NCBI GenBank assembly: GCA_928212115.1
Contig: CAKMRJ010005634.1
Location: forward strand, 252,698,066-252,762,065
From: Lactuca virosa
Lineage: Eukaryota; Streptophyta; Magnoliopsida; Asterales; Asteraceae
Length of the DNA stretch: 64,000 nucleotides
Reading direction: 5' to 3'
Shown in pieces: positions 10,660-19,433 of this stretch. The notes below the pieces were generated by a model that saw only the letters and a list, made by a program, of their open reading frames with translations, was not told the DNA's origin and made no database searches. Position 1 is the first letter of the stretch; every line of letters begins with the position of its first letter. A program made the position numbers and the translations under genes.

Positions 10660-10725
10660 GTTGCCTATAAAATGGCAACTTAATGGGTGTCCACTCTCAC
10701 CCACCACCGCTTCCTTGATCGGTGG
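10660..10725 (+). ncRNA. Chain of three short hairpins in Cop-A1 leader
   Basis: Perfect stems GTTGCC/GGCAAC (10660-10679, 8-nt loop), TGGGTG/CACCCA (10684-10703, 8-nt loop) and CCACCG/CGGTGG (10704-10725, 10-nt loop). The second has a covarying counterpart in Cop-B at 8471-8490. The third keeps five of six pairs there. The first is not clearly conserved. Confidence 0.55.
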
Positions 10726-10892
10726 AGGGTCGTTAGCCGAACGGGTAGGACAAGGACTTATAAATTCTCATTAAAAGTATAATGATAATACTAAAGTAAC
10801 TAAACTTTATTGAATTCCCAATCTTAGTTATTTTAGGAAAATGTGATAAGGTGCTAATCCATGAAATTACACACTTTACCTTTGTTTAAGTC

Positions 10893-11011
10893 GTTAGTGG
10901 AGCGTGTGTGGTTAACCGGCACACTAACTTGAACTTAACAAGGTAGGTAAAGGGTGACTTAATGTTTATCATAGTATCGATGGAGCGTGTGTGGTTAACC
11001 GGCACATCGAT
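10893..11011 (+). ncRNA. Two leader hairpins with identical 22-nt palindromic loops (Cop-A1)
   Basis: Hairpin 1 (10893-10928): stem GTTAGTG/CACTAAC. Hairpin 2 (10976-11011): stem ATCGATG/CATCGAT. The 22-nt loops at 10900-10921 and 10983-11004 are identical and contain the self-complementary GGTTAACC. The stems share no sequence, but each is perfectly self-paired. Cop-B has the same arrangement with covarying stems (8177-8294). A role in RNA dimerisation or packaging is inference. Confidence 0.75.
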
Positions 11012-11389
11012 TGAGGGGTAATACATTAAGGGTACCAAGTAATTTGCATGGTTACTTCACACCTTTTGTTTTGTGATCCTCGGCATCCCAGTCACAAAAC
11101 TTGAAGGGCACACTCGAGATTGAAACATGCCATTGAAGAAAGTTCAATGAATCTCAAAGAATCTAGGAGTTTCTAAACCAATTAAAACCTAATTAAATAT
11201 TTCGTTTTTCATGGTGGAAATTGGTGAATCGTCATTCACCTACCTTCAAATATCTTATAGCTTAGATTACGGCATCCCTCTTCTAAGTTATAAAATATTG
11301 TGTTGGGTCCTAGCCTTAATATTACATTTGGGTGTTTTGTTAAGGACTATCTATATCTAATCTAATCTATCCTTCCCTCTTCTTTTCAG

Positions 11390-12300
11390 ATGTCTTCCAA
11401 TAACAATGCTTCTGGCTCAAACCCTACTAGCTCCTTCTCTCTCATGAATCTTTGTGGGAGAGTCATCTTTGATGGGTCCAACTTTACAGATTGGATCAGA
11501 ACATCAGGATGGTCACTCGGTATGAGAACAAAGAATATGTTCTCGACAAGGAGCTGAAGGTACCCGAGCCAACTGCTACTCCTGAAGAGCTTGCTGAATA
11601 TGAGGTACATGAAAGAGATGCTACAAAAGTGGCATGCATCATGATGGCCACCATGACAGCCGAGCTCCAAATATGAGGACTATTATCCTTTTGAGATGCA
11701 CCAGGACTTGATGGACCGCTACCATCAAAGTGCTCGTCAAGAGCGATATGAAATAATCTCCTCCATGATAACAACCCGAATGAAGGATGGTGAACCCATC
11801 ACGGGCCACATGCAGAAAATGCAAAGGTATGTGGACCGTTTACTGAAGCTGAATGTGAACTTCCCTGAGGAGTTAGCAATAGACATCATTTTGCACTCCT
11901 TGCCATCGTGTTATGATCAATTCCGCATGACATATCACATGAACAAGGAAGAAGTCACCCTCAGCAAACTTCAAGGACTCTTGAAGACCGCCGAAAGTGG
12001 TCTAAAGGGTAAGTCGGTTGTTACTACTCCTACTCCTACTCCACTCCACTGCGGCCAATGTCTTGGCAATCGGGCATGGCAAAGGGAAGAAGAGAAAGAA
12101 CCCTTCTAAGGGTACCAAGGGTAAGACCCTTGAAGGCTCCTCTTCAAGCAAACCAAGAAAGGTTTTGTCACTCCTTCTGCTAACCCTAATGAGGCTGAAT
12201 GCTTCTATTGCCATGAAAAGTCGCACTGGAAGCGAAACTGCCCAAAGTACCAGCAAGATTTGAAGGATGGGAAAGTAAAACCCAACCATGCAGGTATATA
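11390..12300 (+). pseudogene. Cop-A1 gag
   Basis: The ATG at 11390 directly follows the predicted splice acceptor. Gag builds the virus-like particle that packages element RNA in the cytoplasm. The N-terminal region ends with a VIFDGSNFTDWI-type motif, followed by the helical UBN2-like core (for example YVDRLLKLNVNFPEELAI) and a CX2CX4HX4C zinc knuckle at 12200-12241 (CFYCHEKSHWKRNC, with S replacing the usual G before H). At least three indels break the frame: near 11500 (one A missing relative to Cop-A2), near 11665, and in the A-run near 12150. Most are single-base homopolymer changes, so some may be assembly errors. Confidence 0.85.
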
Positions 12301-15300
12301 CACTATATTGTCTAATAACTCACCTCATTCTAAGTCTTGGGTCCTTGATACAGGTTGTGGTATTCACATATGTTGTGATTTGCAGGGACTAAAAAGAAGT
12401 GAGAATGTGGAGCAGGGAAAGATAAACTTGATCATGGGAAACAGGAAAGCTTCACCTGTCACCAAGATAGGAGTTTATTCCTTAGTGCTAAATAGTGGGT
12501 TTACATTAGATTTGAATAAATGTTATTATTCGCCAGAAATGGCAAGAAATGTTATTTCCTTTCATGCATTGTATAAACAAGGTTTTACCTTTTATTTTGA
12601 TAATAATAATGGTAGTATTGATGCTTTCTTTAATAATGTTCTTTATTTTAAAGCATTACCTTGTGATGGCGTGTATGAAACTGTATCTGTTGTAGATAAT
12701 CTAGGAAATAATGTATTGTGTATTAACTCTTCCACTAGCTTAGATAAAGCATCCTTATGGCATTGTCGTCTTGGACATGTAAGCAAGAAACGCATAGGCC
12801 AACTCCAAAAGGATGGAGTCTTGGAGTCATTTGACCTAAAGTCAGATGATAGTTGTGAATCTTGTTTGCTTGGTAAAATGACAAAGTCACCTTTTACTGG
12901 CACTTGTGCTAGGGTGAAGGTTTGTTGGACCTCATACACACGGATGTGTGTGGACCCTTCAGAACCGCCACAAGAGATGCTAATCGGTTCTATGTGACTT
13001 TTACTGATGATTTTAGTAGATATGGATATGTCTACCTAATCAAGCATAAGTCAGAAACCTTTGAGAAATTCAAAGAGTTTAAGCAAGAAGTGGAGAATCA
13101 GTTGGGCAGGAACATTAAGATGCTTCGATCCGATCGTGGTGGTGAGTATCTTAGTACTGAGTTCCTTGACTATCTTAAGGAATGTGGGATTGTCTCACAA
13201 TTGACACCTCCTAGGACACCACAGTTGAATAGTGTGCTGAGAGGCGCAATCGGACCTTGTTGGACATGGTTCGTTCCATGATGAGTCGAGCTTCGCTACC
13301 AATCTCATTTTGGGGGTATGCCTTAGAGACTGCCGCCCATATCCTTAATCTAGTCCCTACAAAGAAGGTTGCCAAAACACCTCACGAGGTGTGGACTGGA
13401 AAAGTTCCCAATCTAGACCACATCAAGATTTGGGGTTGCGAGGCTTTCGTGAGACGCGAGACTCACGATAAGCTCGAACCCCGAAGCGAAAGGTGTATTT
13501 TCATCGGCTACCCACAGAAATCCTTTGGTTACATCTTCTACAGACCCAGTGATAATGTGGTCTTTGTAGCAAGAAGAGGATTCTTTCGAGAGAGAGAATT
13601 CATGAGCCAAGGAGACAGTGGGAGGCAAATTGACCTTGAGGAAATTCAAGAGTCAAGTGGTGAAGGAACCTCAAACCCTAGCCCTCAACCTGAGGAGGAA
13701 ACTCCTGTTGAGCCGACTGAAGAATCTATACCTCTGAGGCGTTCCACCAGAGTTAGGAATGCACCTGAGCATTATTATGGTTTTCATATTACTGCAGAAG
13801 GTGAGACACTTATCAGTGATAACACACTGGTAAATCTGGATGAGCCTAACAGCTACACGGAAGCCATGGCAGGCCCTGAGGCTGCTAAATGGAAAGAGGC
13901 TATGGATAGCGAGATACAGTCCATGTATGACAATCAAGTTTGGAACTTGGTTGACAATGTACCTGATCGTAAGATAGTTGGGTGCAAATGGATCTTCAAG
14001 AAGAAGACCGACATGGATGGTAATGTACACACTTATAAGGCACGACTGGTTGCAAAGGGTTATTCTCAAACTCCGGGAGTTGATTATGATGAGACCTTTT
14101 CACCAGTGGCCAAGATTAAGTCTATTAGGGTTCTGTTAGCCATTGCTGCATTTCATGATTATGAAATATGGCAAATGGATGTCAAAACCGCTTTCCTTAA
14201 TGGAAAGTTGGCTGAAGATGTTTACATGGTTCAGCCAGAGGGTTTTGTCAGTACAGAGTACCCCAGTAGAGTGTGTAAGCTCGAGAAATCCATTTATGGA
14301 TTAAAATAGGCACCTCGCAGATGGAATCTTTGCTTTGATGAGAAAGTCAAAGAATTTGGCTTTTCAAGGAGTGAAGATGAATCTTGTGTCTATATCAAGG
14401 CTAGTGGGAGTATAGTCAGCTTTTTGGTACTGTATGTGGATGACATACTACTCATAGGAAATGACATCCCAACCCTGCAGGAAGTAAAGTCCTGGCTTGG
14501 GAAGTGTTTCGCTATGAAGGACCTTGGAGAAGCTGCCTATATCCTAGGGATAAGGATTTTGAGAAACAGGAGTAAAAGACTAATTGGACTTAGTCAAAGC
14601 ACCTATGTGGACAAAGTGTTGAAAAGGTTCAACATGCATAACTCCAAGAAAGGAGAGTTACCCATCCAGAGTAACGCCAGATTGAGTAAGACACAAAGCC
14701 TAGTACTGAGGCTGAGATAGCAGAAATGAGTCGAATACCTTATGCTTCAGCTGTAGGATCGATCATGTATGCTATGACGTGTACTCGACCTGATGTAGCC
14801 TTTGCTTTGAGCATGGTTAGCAGGTATCAGGGGAACCCTGGCAAGGCACACTGGACTGCGGTAAAGAATATCCTCAAGTACCTACGGAGGACTAAGGATT
14901 GGGTCCTTACCCTCGGTGGCAGTGAGGACTTGAGAGTTGTAGGGTACAGTGATGCTAGCTTTCAGACTGACAGGGATAATTTCCGCTCTCAGTCGGGCTG
15001 GGTCTTTACTCTAAACGGAGGGGCAATTACTTGGAAAAGTTCCAAGCAGGAGACAGTGGCTGATTCCACTTGTGAATCAGAGTATATAGCAGCAAGCGAG
15101 GCAGCAAAGGAGGCTATATGGCTAAAGAACTTCATCGGAGACCTTGGAGTTGTACCAGCTATAAAGGAGCCAATGGAGATTTTCTGTGACAGCAATAGTG
15201 CGGTTGCCTTAGCCAAGGAACCAAGAGATCATGGGAGATCCAGACACATTGACAGAAAATATCACTTCATCAGACATCGAATAGAAGAAGGAATCCTCGT

Positions 15301-15423
15301 GGCAAAGAGGGTATCATCGGATGAGAACCCAGCAGATCCCCTCACGAAGGGACTGACTCGGCTAAGAATCTCCAGCATGCTCGGAGCATAGGGCTGAAGG
15401 ATGATATTAGTTTTAGAAGTTAG
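12301..15423 (+). pseudogene. Cop-A1 pol: protease, integrase, RT, RNase H
   Basis: Protease D-T-G at 12347-12355. GAG-pre-integrase HHCC zinc site: His codons 12761 and 12776, Cys codons 12854 and 12863. Integrase Asp at 12943 and 13132, with the Glu of the AERRNRT motif beyond a one-base deletion near 13235. RT has QMDVKTAFLNG (about 14175) and YVDD at 14433-14444. RNase H has the GYSDAS Asp at 14951 and SCESEYIAASEA. A TAG at 14307-14309 replaces Gln in the invariant YGLKQAP motif and is shared with Cop-A2, so it predates the duplication. A frameshift near 14700 and one near 15360 follow. The natural end is TAG 15421-15423. Active-site residues are kept, but the polyprotein cannot be read through. 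Confidence 0.9.
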
Positions 15424-16246
15424 ATAATCTTGAAATTTGTAAAATGTAATTGACATTTGATGATAAATAAAAGTTGTTATTTATGAGTAAAGTGTTGCTA
15501 TCTCTTGTCAATCGTTTACTATTATTTCTTTTTGCATGTTTTGACTTCCAGAATAATTATGTTATGGTTTATATCATATTATTCAAACTCTCCACAGTCG
15601 GTCATATGTTGGAAGTAGATATGAATCAAGACTGTCATGGGTTGGCTTGTAGAGGTCTAAGATGTTAGACAAAGCGGGGCTACAGCACTCATGAGTGCTC
15701 ATAAGTTCTGAGTATTGGATTCAACCCACGCTCACTTGTATCACTTCATGGAATTTATCTCGAGTGATCGTGAGACGGTAATATCATATAAGTCTTCAAA
15801 CCTAGAGATATGATTTGTTGCCTATGAGTTGGTTATGCATTGATTGCACGAAAACGCATTGGTAACTCGATGTTATAAACCGTGATTTTGTGTGTAGTTC
15901 AACAAGTAGTAGAGCAAACATATGAGTCGAAGTTTATCTGTTCCTTCTAGGATTAGAAGCCATATCTGGGCCCTCGATGATTTTGTTTTGACCTATGTAC
16001 CGGGCCCAGTCAGAACTAAATTGATGTGTTCAGTTAAGTTCTATGTCAAACAAATCGGTAATCGGGAAACAAATGCTGGACAATAAGCAAGACCATGTTC
16101 CATGTATTTGTCCGGCTGATATCTAGAACAGAGGATTATATGATCACTTATCTAAAATGGCGCTTCATAGTTCAACAGAGTTTAAAGAGCTACGATTGTT
16201 GATCGGTTCCTGAAGTCATACTTGCAACTATAGTTATTAGACTTAT
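15424..16246 (+). other. Long 3' noncoding tail of Cop-A1
   Basis: About 820 bases without a significant frame between the RNase H stop and the purine tract. It is strongly similar to the Cop-D tail (62714-63460, reversed) and more weakly to the Cop-C tail (61140-61895). It may hold cis-acting RNA signals. This is inference. Confidence 0.7.
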
Positions 16247-17032
16247 CCAAGTGGGAGACTGTTGGATATAGTGTCTGAGTCCATAACTATATTTGGTATG
16301 TACTTGACCCGACCCGGCATGGTCCATTTGGGTTGCACTTCACCCGAACAATTTACGGATAATCTTTTGAGAATAGTATAAGTTATGATTTATTAATATA
16401 TTATAAGTTCTAATATATTAATATAAAATCATATTATTTAATTAGTGTTGATCTATAATTAATTTAGAATTAATTTAGAGATCAAAAGTATGACTAATTA
16501 AATATGGGCTCTTGTATTTATATAGTGTGGGCTAATGCTTATTTGGAATGGGCTAGGCTTGCATGGAAAGTCCATGGATACTCCATGGAGCTTTAACCCA
16601 TGGATCTCATGGAAATGAAACGACATGGGTATTAGGGTTTACATGGATGTAACCGTAATCCACCACACTATATAAAGGAGGCCTTGGTTCTTGAAATTGC
16701 ACTAGTTGATGTGAGAAAACTAAGAGGGCCGATTTCAAGAAAGGTTGTGACTATTCTCTCAAGTATCCAAGTTTGGTGGTTTTTGTGACTTCCATTTGAG
16801 GCATCCACACTATTGGTGCTAGGCTCTCAAACTCCAAGCAATCAACTACAACTACAAGGTAAGTAATTCTACTTGCTTTATTTGATTCAAGTACCCCATG
16901 CCATGCTAGTTAGGATAAGAACCTTGGAAAAATAATTATTTGCATGTATCTTAGTCAAACATAGATCCAAGGTTTCTAGGGTTGCATGTACACCATAGGA
17001 GTGTTAGAATGATCTGAAAACCCATCATTATT
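16247..17032 (+). mobile_element. Cop-A1 purine tract, 3' LTR and target duplication
   Basis: Purine tract CCAAGTGGGAGAC (16247-16259). LTR 16260-17027 (768 bp) runs from TGTTGGATATAG to CCCATCA. A TATA box (CTATATAAAGG) lies near 16669-16679. TTATT (17028-17032) is the right target duplication. Just downstream of the TATA box is a start-stop ATGTGA word, close to the expected transcript start. Confidence 0.93.
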
Positions 17033-18422
17033 ACTTCCGTTCCTACTTCACATATTCCATCCAATGAAGGACCGAGCACATATTATGAAGTTGGTGGTTC
17101 ATCTGTCCTTCAGGATCCTCTCCTCTTAGGCCCTATCACGACATTGTCTCTGAAAGACTCGCTCTACATTTGGCTCATCAACAAAGTTCAGTGCCTTCCT
17201 CCCGAGCTAAGGGAATATTTATTGAGGAAGGCCACTCAAAAGAGGATGATCCCACCATACCTGGACTTCAAAAGGAAATCAGCGTGCTCAATCAGAAAAA
17301 TATTGAGCTTGATATTCGGGTAGCTGATCTTGAAGCTGAAAAGGCCCAACTCAAAATTCAGGTGCAGATCTTGAGGCGGATAAAACTTTAAAACTCAACA
17401 AATTTCTGATCTACAAACTCACATGGGAAAGTTGACTGCATGTTATTTTGATTTAAAGGAGAAGCTAACAGAGGAACTTGGCGACAAGTTTAATTCATCT
17501 GTTCGACACTTAAATGCTGGCCAGCCTTCTGATCAACAAGTTGAAGACCCCCTATTGACCAGCCCACTAAAGAAGAACAAAAATTGTCGATCGATTTGAT
17601 AAGGAACTAGCTCAGGCGCCAAACGTTGTTGCACTTAAACGTGCCAAGTTAGCAGCCTCTGGCAAGAAAAAGCAACTTTCTTCAAGAAATCTTCTTATCA
17701 GAATGCTCCTGGAAATAAACCCACTATCACCGTCACTGATCTTGAACAGAAGAAATTTGGTCACAAATACGGTGATAGATCGGGAATTGTCTCGTGGGGG
17801 TTTCCATGATGGGCTGACATGTGGATCGTAAAGCGCAAAAGCAAAAATGTGGAGTTCTACAACGACTTCCATGATTTCCACTCATGGAAAAGAGTTGATC
17901 TCTCAAAATTATCAAGTGCTCCTTTCGTCAATCCATCAGGTGATCCAAAGGCTTCGCATTTCAAGTTATTCGTGGAGGATCAAGTAAAGAAGGGATTCAC
18001 TGGCATTAAGACTGCTGAGTCTTTCACCAAAAAGTTTCCCTAACGTGCTGGATCCCAAGACCAATAAGCCCTTTCAGACTGTCATGTGGCCGCCAACAAA
18101 TCGATTCAGACAAGTTCCAGTGCTACAGACCTTCAGTGATGGATCCCTCAAAAACATGCATTACTGGGTCTATGATGAAACTACTGCGTCTGCTGTCATC
18201 AAGTTCGAAGATGGTTGCTTTCGCTTGTTCGATAAACACGACATACTTCAATTTGGGAAGTGGGATATTCATCATCTTGCCCTACATCAGATCAAGGTTG
18301 CTGAAGATATTTTCGAGCCTGCTGCGAAAGAGTACACAACAATGGTTGTCGAGATTATTGCTAAGGGAATGTGGCAAGGGGCAATGGGTGGGTCTGATGT
18401 TCTTGTCATTGATAGAGACTGA
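17033..18422 (+). pseudogene. SIRE-like extra ORF downstream of pol (copy 2)
   Basis: Same coding content as copy 3 (47883-49277) but broken by at least seven indels, nearly all one base and mostly in homopolymers, for example in the runs near 17112, 17364, 17388, 17550, 17678, 17798 and 18030. Only about two substitutions separate it from copy 3 over 1.4 kb. That imbalance suggests consensus error more than natural decay. The recognisable parts are the coiled-coil region (about 17275-17470) and the C-terminal domain from about 17750 to TGA 18420-18422. It starts abruptly at the Cop-A1 insertion; the upstream part of the ORF is beyond the gap. Confidence 0.8.
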
Positions 18423-18438
18423 GTTACAGCTAGCCCCA

Positions 18439-18820
18439 AACCAAGGGGGAGATTGAAGGGTCCATATTATGGTTTGGGCTAGGCTTTGGATGTATAGGTC
18501 TTTTAGTATTGTGATGGAAGTGGTTTTGGTATGTTTACGGTCATTGGCATGTTTACGACCATAAACAGGTTTACGGCCGTAAACCTGTTTACGGCCTTTG
18601 TCTAGTTTACGGTCAAGTCTTCTTTACTATAAATAGGTCCAGTCTGTGTCAGTATTGTAGTTGATTCATAGTGTTTACAGCTAGTCAGAGTTTGTACCAG
18701 ACGTTTCCTTAATACAAACATGTGCAAGCTTTGATTCATTCTTCTTCTACTCAATTCTCTTCTTGTTTGATTGTTAGATTGCTTGATCACCAGTTAAAAT
18801 CCTGTTTCCAGGACCTTACA
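18439..18820 (+). mobile_element. SIRE-like polypurine tract and 3' LTR (copy 2)
   Basis: Purine tract followed by a 367-bp LTR (18454-18820), flanked on the right by ACATG (18821-18825). Palindrome array and TATA box as in copy 1. Confidence 0.85.
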
Positions 18821-19433
18821 ACATGCAAAGTGAAACACAAGAATAATCGAATCCAATATGGTTTCAAAACTTTTGAATATAAATAAAACAGTTATTATTT
18901 AATCACCATATTGATTACACATTATTCATTATATAATGTTTCGACTAATCAACTTAACACTTGAATTAAGACAATAGTCATTCCATGCTCCAAGCATGTA
19001 CATTATGTTTACCTATGGTCCTTACTTGTGAAATAGATCAATTGTAAACATTTCCGATGATATTCATTTCACAATTCCAAATCCTTATTGTAAGTGTAAG
19101 AATACCAAATTCTTGCCATTTACTGTATTCTGTTAGATTCTAAACTTAAATGCAATGATCCTTTTGTAATGACTATGCACAAAAGTCACAAAGACTTTGG
19201 CAAAAGATATTACAAAGTATTCCAATGGAAAACAGTTCCATGGAAACAAAGTCTCACACTCAAAGTACATTCCTTTGAATATCCTTCTTGCACTAAGTTG
19301 TCTAATCTTACACGGATTTGTGATTAACTTCCACTTATGGAAACATTTCCATATTCCCATTTTGACAATCACTTATGAACAAGAGTTGCCTCTTCTCAGA
19401 ACATGTCAATATGATCCTTCCAAAATCATACTA

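Larger units (their letters stand above)
9909..11389 (+). other. Predicted leader intron of Cop-A1
   Basis: The donor AAG|GTAAGTA is a perfect plant consensus inside the LTR. The acceptor is a pyrimidine tract ending TTTTCAG at 11389, immediately before the gag ATG, with CTAAT branch-point words at about 11350-11366. The intron would contain the LTR end, primer site and all leader hairpins. Splicing would also remove many upstream ATGs. Cop-A2 keeps both sites although 987 bp between them are deleted. Inferred from sequence only. Confidence 0.6.
9820..17027 (+). mobile_element. Cop-A1, Copia LTR retrotransposon (5' LTR cut by gap)
   Basis: Partial 5' LTR (9820-10077), primer site, 1.3-kb leader, broken gag-pol (11390-15423) in the order gag, protease, integrase, RT, RNase H, then an 840-bp noncoding tail, purine tract and 768-bp 3' LTR (16260-17027). 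The order with integrase before RT identifies Copia. The right flank TTATT (17028-17032) matches the duplication around Cop-A2, and the host site is the same SIRE codon. Cop-A1 and Cop-A2 are therefore one insertion copied by segmental duplication. The exact Copia clade is not settled from motifs alone. Confidence 0.93.

Noticed and set aside
10730..10760. Possible tRNA-like segment around TTAGCCGAACGGGTAGGA
   Set aside because: No cloverleaf with acceptor, anticodon and T-arm could be drawn. It is better explained as part of the structured retroelement leader.
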